Positions 43,777 to 51,821 of a stretch of 64,000 bases of DNA are shown here, in pieces. The notes beneath the pieces were generated by a model. The model saw nothing but the letters and a program-made list of their open reading frames with translations, searched no databases and was not told the DNA's origin. Numbering within the stretch: position 1 is the stretch's first letter; each line of letters opens with the position of its first letter. The stretch is from Couchioplanes caeruleus (GTDB lineage: Bacteria; Actinomycetota; Actinomycetes; Mycobacteriales; Micromonosporaceae): positions 6,262,001 to 6,326,000 of the forward strand of contig NZ_RJKL01000001.1 of assembly GCF_003751945.1 (NCBI RefSeq), read 5' to 3'. Made by a program: the position numbers and the translations under genes.

Positions 43777-43990
43777 GCGCCGGGCGGGTGGAAGGCTGAG
43801 GTGCCGACCCGACCTGGCATCGGAGTCGGTTTCCCTGTGCACCATGTGACGCCTTCGGGATGGCTCCGCCTCGCGGTCGATGCACTCACATGCCGCCGAC
43901 AAGGCGCGTTCTGCCGTCGCGCATCACGTGGCAGACGACTGTCGCGCATCACGTGGCAGACGACTGTCGCGCGTCACCCGACGGAGGACA

Positions 43991-44531
43991 CTGCCTGCTG
44001 CCTGCTGGTTGTTCAAACTTTCTGTACGTCTTTCAAGGCGGCCCGAAACGGGCCGCTCACGCCGTCGACTGGGCGCGTGGCCTGTCTGCCGCTGTCGCTC
44101 GGCCAGGCCACGCAAGACCGCCCGTCGGCTGGCGTGTAGGGCGGACAACCACGGGCCGCCGACAGACAAGACACAGCAGAGCTGGCGAAAACAGAAGGCG
44201 ATAGCCGACCGGGGGCAGGACCTGAGCGACGCGGCCGAGCTGCCGCGCCGGAGGGCGCAAGGCCGGTTGCGGCCGTCGAGCGCCGGGTCCGGCGGCGCGC
44301 ATGGTCCCGGGCCGCCCCTCCACCGTCAAGAGCGCTGCGCGTCGCACGCGACGGCCCGCAAGCGGGCCGCTCTTGAGCGGCGGAGCCTCTGCGGCCCTAT
44401 GCGGGCAGGGGGTCAAGCGGCAGGCCGGTGGCCTGCCCGCGTAGGTCGCACGCCGCCGGACCCGTCACCGACTCCACGACATCGGGGCCCGAGGGTTGGG
44501 TGTCAAGGCTTCCTTGACACCCAACGGCCGA
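43991..44531. other. GC-rich non-coding region with inverted repeats
   Basis: No gene is supported. An arm pair TCAAGAGCG/CGCTCTTGA (about 44325-44378) brackets a GC-rich stretch. A perfect 13-bp hairpin, TTGGGTGTCAAGG-ctt-CCTTGACACCCAA, lies at 44496-44524. Near 44020-44050, TTTCTGTACGTCTTTCAAGG is a close relative of the inverse of 38930-38960. The structure suggests a repeat element or a structured RNA rather than coding sequence. Confidence 0.45.
44496..44524. repeat. Perfect 13-bp hairpin
   Basis: TTGGGTGTCAAGG (44496-44508) and CCTTGACACCCAA (44512-44524) pair without mismatch around a 3-base loop. It sits eight bases beyond the stop of the minus-strand gene ending at 44532, so it could end that transcript even though no T-run follows. 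Confidence 0.7.
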
Positions 44532-45002
44532 TCAAGGGCTTCCGGGAAGAGGGCGCGGGTCCGTGAAAACGAAGGCACGGTAGCTCTTTAGAGGCGTCAA
44601 CACCACCACGACAGCTTGCCTCCCGAGTGCCGCCTGACCCAAACCACTTGGCAACTGAACCTCGTTAAATATTAGCGGAGGCTCGGCATGCCCCGCTTTG
44701 ATTGTTCGCGGAGTGTTATCTAATTGTTGACTACTCGTCTTGGGCCAAATCTGAATAGATCCAAATGACCACGCCGGATCACCCCGCCATTTAAGAGTGA
44801 TCGCTCTAACCTCAATATCGGACCGCCCGGCATTGTTAATCTCGACCGCGAGATTCCCAGTCCTGAGAGTGAGCGTAGCCACCACGCGAAGCCAGGGACC
44901 TGAACGTCGCCAGCTATAGACACTCCAGGCAGCGTTAGCCACCCCAAGAAGCAGACCGCCGATGGCTAGTCCGCGCGCAAGGCAGTCCGGCTCAGCGGCC
45001 AT
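44532..45002 (-). CDS. N-terminally membrane-anchored hypothetical protein
   Basis: The 156-residue protein has one helix (LAIGGLLLGVANAAWSVYSW) and a strand-rich domain (WLRVVATLTLRTGNLAVEINNAGRSDIEVRAITLKWRG) ending in ALGRQAVVVVLTPLKSYRAFVFTD. The domain pattern is a small beta-sandwich. The coding region has lower GC than its surroundings. Three more genes of the same design follow (45.3, 46.5 and 47.9 kb), all on this strand. Function is unknown. Confidence 0.65.
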   Translation of the reverse strand: MAAEPDCLARGLAIGGLLLGVANAAWSVYSWRRSGPWLRVVATLTLRTGNLAVEINNAGRSDIEVRAITLKWRGDPAWSFGSIQIWPKTSSQQLDNTPRTIKAGHAEPPLIFNEVQLPSGLGQAALGRQAVVVVLTPLKSYRAFVFTDPRPLPGSP

Positions 45003-45268
45003 CTCATCGGAGATTCGACGATCGAGAATCCATCAACCTATGATGACGTAGCTACGACCGTCATGAACGGGGTTTCGCCGAAGCTACGGAGTTCCTGATG
45101 AGGAACGTCAAACGTGTCTGCTACGTGCCCGATGGACCAGGTACCAAGGGTGAACAGCGGTACCTACGACGATGATCCGTAGACAGCCCCTTTGCCAGAA
45201 AAGCACCCAAACACCATGAAGTCGTCACAGATCAACGAGATTCCCAAGCTGACGGTGTTCGACCTGCG

Positions 45269-45706
45269 TCAGATCCGGTTGTAGGAGAGCGGGATCATGG
45301 ATGACTGCTGGCCGCGGCGTCGATCGTGCCATCGTACGAGTGCCTGTCGAGCGTCCCGCGTCGCGAGCGACCGAGTAAGCGTCAGATACAGCGACTGATT
45401 GGGATGCAGCTCCCGTACCGGCATCTTGGGCCATAAGGCCGAGACGTCGGGCTCAGTCAGTTCCAGAGATTTTCCGTCTTCGTCGAACACCTGAACGTTA
45501 ACCTGCTTCATGACGGCTGGCCCCTGGTTCGTGACTAGGAGTCGAACTTCGTTGGTCGGACCTGACTTGAGCTGAGCGCGAATCAGATCGAGCTGCACCC
45601 GGGGAGTAGCCGCTCGGTCCTTCAACCAAGTACGGACCACGCCAAGCCAGAGGCTGAGAATGCTGACCGCAAGTCCCAGCCACGCCGCAACGGTCGTCGC
45701 CTTCAT
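45269..45706 (-). CDS. N-terminally membrane-anchored hypothetical protein
   Basis: The start at MKATTVAAWLGLAVSILSLW gives 145 residues; the longer frame to 45829 translates a repeat. One helix is followed by a beta-rich domain (TPRVQLDLIRAQLKSGPTNEVRLLVTNQGPAVMKQVNVQVFDEDGKSL, ELHPNQSLYLTLTRSL). LLVTNQGPAVMKQVNV parallels the VEINNAGRSDIEVRAI block of the 44.5-kb protein, so the two are probably distant homologues. Confidence 0.65.
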   Translation of the reverse strand: MKATTVAAWLGLAVSILSLWLGVVRTWLKDRAATPRVQLDLIRAQLKSGPTNEVRLLVTNQGPAVMKQVNVQVFDEDGKSLELTEPDVSALWPKMPVRELHPNQSLYLTLTRSLATRDARQALVRWHDRRRGQQSSMIPLSYNRI

Positions 45707-45739
45707 GCTTGGCAGGCTAGGCGATGGCCGCGACAAGGG

Positions 45740-45870
45740 GTGAGTGACTAAATGGGTGACGACCGAGGAGCACAGCGCCGGACGACCACGGACTCCGACG
45801 GACCGTCTGCGCAGCTCAGAAGTGGTCACACCGCCGGCAAACCCTCCATGATCATTCGTTCGGGACGAAG
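45740..45870. repeat. Diverged intergenic repeat, copy 1
   Basis: The segment begins GTGAGTGACTAAATGGGTGA and ends CATGATCATTCGTTCGGGACG. It aligns along about 130 bp with 57353-57482, and its first 50 bases align with 48524-48575. Shared blocks include TGACTAA, GTGAC, GCGCAG followed by TCAGAAGTG, and CATGATC. Confidence 0.6.
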
Positions 45871-45938
45871 GACTCCAGCCGGCGCGGCGTAGAGGGTGAC
45901 TCCGCCGAGTTGGTCATGTAGGCCGCGATGATGATGAG

Positions 45939-46424
45939 ATGACCGCGCCGCTGCCGTCCGACGGCCATCGGTTTCGCGACCCGCGGACCCACCTCGCCAC
46001 CCTCGCGTCCGGTGACGTCATCGTCATTTGCCCTCGTTGCGCTGGCCCTGCCATCGTGCGGCCGCACTCGGACGGATCTCGATATTCGATGTTCTGGCCC
46101 CGACGGCTGACCTGCACCGGATGCGCCTACTACGACTCATGGACCTCATCCAGCCCGTGGTACTGGGAAGGTCCGATCGATCCGTTCTTCCAGCAGCCGC
46201 TGTGGTTGCGGGCCAATTGCTGCGGAGGGAAGACCCTGTGGGCGTATCACGGCGAACATCTCGACCTTATCGAGGACTATGTCCGTGCTCGGCAGCGTGA
46301 GCGCGGTCCGGAACGCTCCTTCACCAGCCTGCTCGAGAAACTTCCTGCCTGGATCAAGGCGGCCGGTAACCGAGACGAGATCCTCCGGACGTGCCGGCAG
46401 TTGCGCGCGAAGCTGCCCGAGTGA
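45939..46424 (+). CDS. Zinc-ribbon (TFIIB-type) hypothetical protein
   Basis: The 161-residue protein has two CxxC pairs (VIVICPRCAGPAIV and RRLTCTGCAYYD) forming a zinc ribbon. The conserved block DPFFQQPLWLRANCCGGKTLWAYHGEHLDLIEDYVRARQRER follows, then a helical tail (SLLEKLPAWIKAAGNRDEILRTCRQLRAKLPE). This combination is found in a widespread actinobacterial family annotated only by its zinc ribbon. Function is unknown. The start is supported by similarity pattern, not by a strong ribosome binding site. Confidence 0.7.
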   Translation: MTAPLPSDGHRFRDPRTHLATLASGDVIVICPRCAGPAIVRPHSDGSRYSMFWPRRLTCTGCAYYDSWTSSSPWYWEGPIDPFFQQPLWLRANCCGGKTLWAYHGEHLDLIEDYVRARQRERGPERSFTSLLEKLPAWIKAAGNRDEILRTCRQLRAKLPE

Positions 46425-46511
46425 ACGGCGGCGAAGGGGTCGGGACCGCTCCTCGTCCGACGGGGGTCTTACACGCGCCGGCCTCACCGGCTCAACTACG
46501 CCACCGCTGGC

Positions 46512-47069
46512 TTAGTGGACGCGCCGGAGGTCGCCCTGCTCCCCGCGGGTCCACATGAGGCCGTGCGTGTCGGTGTACGTCACCTCGCAGTTGATACCTC
46601 GCTGTATGGACTCGAGGGACACGCCCTCCGGCCACGGAATTTCGACGCTCCAGGCGAGCCGCGTGTCGCCGCCGGCCTCAATGACTCGAATGGTGTCCGG
46701 ATACTTCTGCTGCCGCCAATCGCCCTCGCCGTAGGGCATATTTTCCCACCAAATACGAGCCGTCAGTGACAAGATCGGTGCGTCGCCATAGTTGTTAATC
46801 GACACCACAACTTCGTCGATCTTCTGAAATTGGATGCCACTGCACACAGGCTGATGAACAATGACCGTGCGGGCCTGAGCCTCCTCTTTGCTCAACTGTT
46901 CGTTTCTAAGTCTTGATACATCGGCTTCACGGGCGATTCGTTCGCGCTTCAATCCCCTTGCGGCATAGATTAAAGTGCCAACCGTGCCGACCGAGCCAAC
47001 CGCGGCGGCCCATGCCTCCAGCCAGTCTGCTTCGATTGCTGCCCCAAGGAAGTGCCACGTGGACGCCAC
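46512..47069 (-). CDS. N-terminally membrane-anchored hypothetical protein
   Basis: The 185-residue protein has a helix (WAAAVGSVGTVGTLIYAARGL), a short charged coiled stretch (KRERIAREADVSRLRNEQLSKEEAQA) and a beta-rich domain (DEVVVSINNYGDAPILSLTARIWWE, TRLAWSVEIPWPEGVSLESIQRGINCEVTYTDTHGLMWTR). VVVSINNYGDAPI matches the pattern of the 44.5- and 45.3-kb neighbours, which suggests one family. Function is unknown. Confidence 0.65.
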   Translation of the reverse strand: MASTWHFLGAAIEADWLEAWAAAVGSVGTVGTLIYAARGLKRERIAREADVSRLRNEQLSKEEAQARTVIVHQPVCSGIQFQKIDEVVVSINNYGDAPILSLTARIWWENMPYGEGDWRQQKYPDTIRVIEAGGDTRLAWSVEIPWPEGVSLESIQRGINCEVTYTDTHGLMWTRGEQGDLRRVH

Positions 47070-47394
47070 GTCCTCCGACGGTACGGGTTGACCGGCAACC
47101 GCTCACGTAACCGCGGCTGGGCGAGCCGCGACTGAGTCCGGACGCTGCAAGGCAGCCAGCAAGTCCCTCGGTCGCAGCTTCGATCTTGGGTGCCTGGCTG
47201 TGCGACGCAGAGGTATCACATAGCGGGCTCCGAGTACCTGCGGTCAGTGCCGGATGGTAGCCCTGACAGCAACGATGACAGCAACCGGCCCGGACGAGCG
47301 CGGTTTGAGCGGGGCAGCCACGTACGGCTGTCCCAGCTCACGACCACAGGCGGACCGCGCCGGACGAGTCGCTCAGGACTTACAAGCGAGGGAT
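47070..47394. other. Intergenic region without recognised features
   Basis: Open frames here are short and of low quality on both strands. No ribosome binding site, repeat or RNA gene was recognised. Confidence 0.4.
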
Positions 47395-47721
47395 CTACTC
47401 GTCGGGCCACTGGTGAACGCTGATGGTCCATGGATGGAGCGGTTCGTCGCGCTCTGCGATGTGGCCGAGTGGAAGACTCGCGAGTTCGGCGACGGTTGGG
47501 TCGGTATCCGCGAGATGCTTCATGCAGGCCACGACGCTCGCTCCGTCGTTCGGGTCGTTGACTCCATCCCCGACGAGCCAGTCGTTGTCCTCGTCGTGAA
47601 TGACGACACGGGCCGGCTCTTGGCCCGTGAGCACGGTGCGTTGAATCACCGCGCCGAGGTGTTGGGGGAAGCGATCGTCCTCAAACGGGAAGATTACGTC
47701 TCGGAACACTTCACCTGGCAT
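47395..47721 (-). CDS. Hypothetical protein of a VVIHDEDNDWLVGDG family
   Basis: The 108-residue protein contains RVVIHDEDNDWLVGDGVNDP and then ASVVACMKHLADTDPTVAELASLPLGHIAERDEPLHPWTIS, a block seen in short actinobacterial proteins of unknown role. The start lies near MPGEVFRDVIF. A 44-base stretch of this gene (47579-47622) recurs exactly at 57285-57328 as part of a broken copy. Confidence 0.65.
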   Translation of the reverse strand: MPGEVFRDVIFPFEDDRFPQHLGAVIQRTVLTGQEPARVVIHDEDNDWLVGDGVNDPNDGASVVACMKHLADTDPTVAELASLPLGHIAERDEPLHPWTISVHQWPDE

Positions 47722-47878
47722 GAGGCGAGTATGAGGGTGCCCGGCTTGAGTCCGTGGCGCGGGCGGACCGACCTTCGAAGCTCGTGCAGCAAACGCGCCA
47801 GCTTAGCCAAGATCAAGAGGGGCTTGGGGGCAAGAGGTCCTACCTTGAGGGTTGGCCTCAAGCATGCGTCAGTCCTGT

Positions 47879-48472
47879 CTACTCGTTGTCGATCTTCGAC
47901 ATCGCCTTCCTGATAGCGCGGTCGATATCGGTGGCCGAAGCGTCGACTTTCCTGCCTGCGTCAACAATCAAGCCCCAGGTTTGGCGTTCGTTCTCCTCGG
48001 TGAACCACTTAGCCGGCACCAACTGATATCCGTGTTCCACAGCGCCCTCTAAACTCAGCAAGGCCGCATGCAAACTGTTCCATTCGTCCACCAGCTCGTC
48101 ACCTTGGAAGAGCAAGCGAATGCGAATATCCATGAGGCGGGCCGTTGAAGCGTGACTTGCTGCGCGGGCGGCTACTGAGTCCCAGTCGTACGAATCATCA
48201 TGCTCGCTGCGGCCAAAGAGAATCGCGAGGGAAGCATTAATATCGTGCAGCAGGTTGCCGATCTCGTAAAGGTTCGCGATGCGGTCTGGCCGCAACCTAG
48301 ACGGACGCTCCGAGGCAAGTTTGCGCCGTTCTCTCTCGTTTTCAACCTCAATTCTATACTGCTCACGTGCATCCGTACGATCCTGAACGATCCTCACACC
48401 CCACAGGCTTGCCCCACCACCAACGAGCGCGCCGATCGCAACACTGATCAAGTTTGCCCACCACGGAGTCAC
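47879..48472 (-). CDS. Membrane-anchored helical hypothetical protein
   Basis: The 197-residue protein has an N-terminal helix (LISVAIGALVGGGASLWGVRIV), a coiled-coil-like charged segment (REQYRIEVENERERRKLASER) and a helical cytoplasmic-looking domain (IANLYEIGNLLHDINASLAILF to ATDIDRAIRKAMSKIDNE). Unlike the other three anchored proteins of this cluster, the main domain is helical. Function is unknown. Confidence 0.65.
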   Translation of the reverse strand: MTPWWANLISVAIGALVGGGASLWGVRIVQDRTDAREQYRIEVENERERRKLASERPSRLRPDRIANLYEIGNLLHDINASLAILFGRSEHDDSYDWDSVAARAASHASTARLMDIRIRLLFQGDELVDEWNSLHAALLSLEGAVEHGYQLVPAKWFTEENERQTWGLIVDAGRKVDASATDIDRAIRKAMSKIDNE

Positions 48473-48523
48473 CAGACGAGACTAGAGGTCAAGCAGCGCG
48501 AACCGACTCTGAACGCCCGCGCC

Positions 48524-48575
48524 GTGAGTGTCTAAGCGGGTGACAACCGGTGGCGACTATGTCGGACGGCCGTGG
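48524..48575. repeat. Diverged intergenic repeat, partial copy 2
   Basis: The sequence begins GTGAGTGTCTAAGCGGGTGA and continues CAACCGG to CGGACGGCCGTGG. It matches the first 50 bases of the repeat at 45740 with about one difference in four. It lies between the anchored-protein cluster and the T7SS-like operon. Confidence 0.45.
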
Positions 48576-48582
48576 TGTGACG

Positions 48583-48906
48583 TCACGGAGTAATACCGCC
48601 AGCTTCGTCGGGCTCCGTTGGTTCTGACTGCTCGATGAACCGGTGACCTTCTGCGAGCAGGTCTTGCTGTTCCTCTGCTGTGAGTGTCTGGTATCGCTGC
48701 CAGAAGGTGTCGAACTGATCTGCGAGAGCCTCGCTGTAGATCGAGCTTGAGGCGGCGTCTCGAAGCGAGAGGTCGCCTTTGCGGACGCCGGACGCCATCT
48801 CGCGAAGTACGGCGTTGGGTCCGTCGGCAATCGAGGCGAGTAGCCGGTCGATGGCGCGGGCGCGGTAGGAGTCGCCGCCGGCCATGTCGAGGATTTCGGG
48901 GTTCAT
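48583..48906 (-). CDS. Hypothetical helical protein coupled to the T7SS-like gene
   Basis: The start MNPEILDMAGGDSYRARAID gives 107 residues and overlaps the upstream gene stop by four bases (ATGA). The sequence is helical throughout (LLASIADGPNAVLREMASGVRKGDLSLRDAASSSIYSEALADQFDTFWQRYQTLTAEEQQDLLAEGHRFIEQ). Last genes of WXG100-type operons often encode such small helical partners. A chaperone or immunity role is possible but unproven. Confidence 0.7.
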   Translation of the reverse strand: MNPEILDMAGGDSYRARAIDRLLASIADGPNAVLREMASGVRKGDLSLRDAASSSIYSEALADQFDTFWQRYQTLTAEEQQDLLAEGHRFIEQSEPTEPDEAGGITP

Positions 48907-49997
48907 GCGGCCACCTCTGCTACCGGGTGCTGGTAGCCGGTACCGCCGGGCAGGGTAGGCAGGGTGATGGTGTCGAGGTCGTTCAGCGCCGATCCGAGTT
49001 TGGCTCGGAAGCCGGCGACGGCCGCGCCGGCGAGCTGGTAGAGCTCGGTTGCCTTGCCCCACAGGTTGAGCAGGTTGACGACTTCGAGGCCGGCGACCCC
49101 GTATCCGGCGACGGCACCCACGCCGGTCCACGACGTGGCAGTGCCCGCGGCGGCGGCGATGCCCGCGATGATGGCAGCGTCGACCATGCCTTTGATGATG
49201 CCGCCGAGGGCCTCACCGGCTGCCCAGACCGCGTCGGCCAAGGCTGTGTATTCGGTGGCCATCTGCTGCAGCGGCTCTTGCAGGGCGACGATGCCGGTGG
49301 ACAGGTCGGTGAAGTAGTCGTACGCGGCGTCGCCGGCGTTGCCCTGCCACAGCGGGCGCAACGTGGTGGCGCCGGATTGGATATTGAGGGCCAGGTCGTG
49401 CAGGGCGGCGCTGGTGTTGCTGAGAACGGGTGCCATCGTCGCTACGGCTTCCCAGTCGCCGGAGAACCGTTCCTGGAGCCAGCTGATCGGGTCGAAGCCC
49501 AGGACGATGTCGAAACCCTTCATGGCCCACGAGGTCGGGCTGAGGTAGTCCATGAACCCGAGCGAGTTCGACGGATTCTCCGGCTCCGGTGGCGCGGTGA
49601 GACGATCGGTCACCTGTCGCGGGTCGGTGAACGGGACCGGTTTGCACACGATCGCGTTGAACTCGTACTCCAGCGGCGTCTGGCACTGCCCGAGCGCGGT
49701 CGGCAGGGACGCGTCGACGACGGCCGCGGCTTGGTGATCGGTGGCGAGGTAGTACCGAGCCGCTGCCGTGAGCTCGGGATGAGAGGCGCGGACGGTTGCG
49801 TCCAGGCGGGTCAGCGTGGCGTTCACCGTGGTGATCGCCTACTGGTGGCTGCCCGAGGCGATCTGGATCAGTTCGCCACCGGTCACCTCTTTGGCATGAG
49901 TGGCCACATAACCCTTGATGGCGGTCATGTCCTCGGCCGCGCCTTCGAGCTGCTTCGCGTATCCGGTCAGCGCTGCCGGCTCCACCGTCAGCGCCAT
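48903..49997 (-). pseudogene. WXG100/T7SS-type substrate interrupted by an in-frame TAG
   Basis: One continuous frame of 365 codons begins at the ATG at 49997 (MALTVEPAALTGYAKQLEGA) and ends at 48903, broken only by TAG at 49839-49841 after IASGSHQ. The sense continues directly behind it (AITTVNATLTRLDATVRASHPELTAAARYYLATDHQAAAVVDA), as one helical WXG100-like domain would. A GTG at 49826 could restart translation to give 307 residues. The second domain (DPISWLQERFSGDWEAV to WQGNAGDAAYDYF) and a glycine/alanine-rich helical tail match T7SS substrates. Its start overlaps the stop of the upstream membrane gene by one base. Confidence 0.75.
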
Positions 49998-50371
49998 CAG
50001 CGGGCTCCGCTACTGACGGCGACTAGGAGGATCACGCCGACGATGGTCGTGAGGACCGCGGCCAGCAGTAGCTGCAAAGCCAGCCGCGGCCGCGTGCCGG
50101 ACGCCGCGAAGTGGCCCGCGCTGAGGGCGGCGGACAACAACAAGACCAGGCATGGCCAGAGCCGCGCACCGTCGGCGTTGCCGAGGAAGACATCGGAACC
50201 GACGAACAGGCCAAAGATGATGATCGCAGTGGCGATGCTGTACCGCAGGTTCCGGTATGCGTCGGTCTGGAACCGGTAGATCGCCAGCCGGGTGTCGTGT
50301 TCTACCTGCTGACGTTCCTCCGGCGACATCTTTTCGGCCGCTGCTTTGCCCCACCGTCGTCGGTTCGCCAT
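49997..50371 (-). CDS. Small membrane protein upstream of the T7SS-like gene
   Basis: The protein has 124 residues from MANRRRWGKAAAEKM. A charged N-terminal segment is followed by three hydrophobic helices (YSIATAIIIFGLFVGSDVFL, WPCLVLLLSAALSAGHFAA, LALQLLLAAVLTTIVGVILLVAV). The stop and the next start share one base (TGATG), so it is the first gene of a three-gene operon. Function is unknown. Confidence 0.7.
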   Translation of the reverse strand: MANRRRWGKAAAEKMSPEERQQVEHDTRLAIYRFQTDAYRNLRYSIATAIIIFGLFVGSDVFLGNADGARLWPCLVLLLSAALSAGHFAASGTRPRLALQLLLAAVLTTIVGVILLVAVSSGAR

Positions 50372-50425
50372 AGCCAGCACGGTAGCAACATCACTGGTCG
50401 TCAGCGGCCCGGCGATGTCGAGGTA

Positions 50426-51427
50426 TTAGGTCGGTGGTTGTGGGTGCCAGGGCTCGACGCCGGCCGGGCGGAGGTCGACGCGGACGCGCAGGTGTCGCAC
50501 GGCGTGGCGGAATCGTCCGTGTTCGTAGGCCTGGTCGACGACGATTTCGGCCACGAGCAGCGGTTGGACCTGAACGTACTGCTGCGCTTCGCGCTGGTCG
50601 AGCTGGCCCAGCCAGCTGGGAGGCAGCGGGTGTGGCCACGGGTGATTGTCGGCAGCCCGGATCAGGAGTCGGGCGGCTTCCTGGCGTTGGCTGGGCCTGA
50701 GCGGGGTGGTCTGAGCGGCGTAGCGCAGTCGGTTGCGGTCGTCGAGGCGGCCGAGCAACAGGGTGCGGGGGGCCTCGATGGAGCCGGTCACGCCGGCGAT
50801 GATGGCTTCGACCGTGGTCCGGCGTTTGTACTTCCATCAGCCGGGCCGGCCGGGTTGGTAGCGGCTGGCGAGGTCCTTGACGACCAGGCCCTCGACGCCG
50901 GTTACGGCGAGCTCGTCGAACCAGGTCCGAGCCATTGCCACGTCGGTGGTGTGGGGGCACAGCGCGACCGCGGGCGGCGCGGCGGCCAGCAGTCGTTCGA
51001 GCCGGGCGCGGCGTTCCTGCAGCGGCTGACCCGTCAGATCGGTTCCGGCGTCGGCGAGCACGTCGAACACCACCAAGGTGGCGGGACGGGCCGCGGCCCT
51101 CCGAAGGAGCTGGTGGCCGGCGATGACACGGGCGAGTAGATCCGTAAATGACGTTCGGCCGGTCACCGTGTCAAAGACGATCAGCTCGCCGTCGAGGACC
51201 GTGCCGGGCGCGACGGATTTATGCAGTGCGGCGGCGATGTCGGGGAAGTACGGGGTGAGGTTCTTGGCCTGGCGACTCTGTAGGTAGATGCCCGAGTCGT
51301 CGATGAAGGCGAGGCTGCGGAAGCCGTCGAACTTCGGTTCGTATGCGCACCCGCCGCGGCACATTGTGGGCTCGGGTAACTCGGTGACGCCCACCGCTCG
51401 CATCGGCTCGACCGGTGGTCTGAACAC
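50426..51427 (-). pseudogene. ATP-dependent DNA ligase with an in-frame TGA
   Basis: The adenylation domain is intact from the start to TGA at 50837-50839: the nucleotide-binding Lys lies in YEPKFDGFRSL, motifs III and IV in VLDGELIVFD and GVEGLVVKDLASRY. The stop falls after YQPGRPG, where ligases continue with a W or K-rich strand. The same frame then reads WKYKRRTTVEAIIAGVTGSIEAPRTLLLG and the rest of an OB-fold domain (LPPSWLGQLDQREAQQYVQVQPLLVAEIVVDQAYEHGRFRHAVRHLRVRVDLRP) to a stop at 50426. A single TGG to TGA change explains the break. The truncated form would lack the C-terminal DNA-binding OB domain. Confidence 0.8.
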
Positions 51428-51502
51428 CCCGCGACGCTAGCGATCACCAGGCCGGCGGGGTGCGGAAACGCTGAGCCTGTCGACTGAACAGGTGTCGCGC
51501 GG

Positions 51503-51709
51503 CTAGTCCTCGGCGCCCGCCCGGGAGGGTCGCGACGCGATCCATGCTTCGACGTCCTCGGTGCGCCAGACATTGCCCATTGCCAGCTCGGCGACCGGGG
51601 TGGGGAAGTCGCGGCGGCTGGTGATCTGGTACACGCGCTGGCGGCTGATCCCGCCGAGCATCATGCGGATTTCGTGTGCCCCAACGAGCCGGAGCTTCTT
51701 GGTGGCCAT
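51503..51709 (-). CDS. AlpA/excisionase-like helix-turn-helix protein
   Basis: The 68-residue protein has LRLVGAHEIRMMLGGISRQRVYQITSRRDFPTPVAELAMGNVWRTEDVEAWIASR. This is the MerR-like winged turn of AlpA/excisionase proteins that bind mobile-element DNA or direct excision. It is divergent from a small hypothetical gene, with a long palindrome between them. It may be a leftover excisionase of a former element. Confidence 0.8.
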   Translation of the reverse strand: MATKKLRLVGAHEIRMMLGGISRQRVYQITSRRDFPTPVAELAMGNVWRTEDVEAWIASRPSRAGAED

Positions 51710-51764
51710 GATCGCAGGCTAGGCGTGTGCCTGCTGGTCGCATGACGACTTCACGGAAACTAAG

Positions 51765-51796
51765 CACGCTCGCTAGCGTCATACGCTAAGAGCGTG
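51765..51796. promoter_or_regulatory. Palindromic operator between divergent genes
   Basis: CACGCTCGCTAGCG (51765-51778) and CGCTAAGAGCGTG (51784-51796) form an inverted repeat with one bulged base around TCATA. It lies 56 bp from the AlpA-like gene start and 26 bp from the start at 51822, so it is placed to control both. Which protein binds it is unknown. Confidence 0.5.
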
Positions 51797-51821
51797 TGCC
51801 TAGTAGGAGGTGAGGTCTGAC

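Larger units (their letters stand above)
41327..43990. mobile_element. Candidate non-autonomous element with IS481-style ends
   Basis: The left end (41327-41378) starts TGTCCTTCGTCGGGTGATGC. The right end, read inward from 43990, starts TGTCCTCCGTCGGGTGACGC. The two agree at 47 of 52 positions. As in the neighbouring IS481 element, a TGATGCG block starts 14 bases from TGT and recurs every 25 bp (two copies left, three right). No transposase or target duplication is present; the interior carries five short genes, one frameshifted. It may be a cargo element mobilised in trans, or an IS481 whose transposase was replaced. Confidence 0.6.

Noticed and set aside
43905..43990. CRISPR-like array of 25-bp repeats
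   Set aside because: The three near-identical units are directly abutting without spacers and match the opposite end of the segment as inverted repeats, as transposon ends do.
46455..46512. tRNA-like stretch on the minus strand (GCGGTGGCGTAGTTGAG...)
   Set aside because: A D-arm-like segment is present, but the anticodon stem does not pair, no T-loop GTTCRA follows and the acceptor strand has no complement.
49839..49841. Programmed recoding (for example pyrrolysine) at the TAG
   Set aside because: No pyrrolysine genes or recoding signals are visible, and a neighbouring gene has a different nonsense codon, so mutation is simpler.
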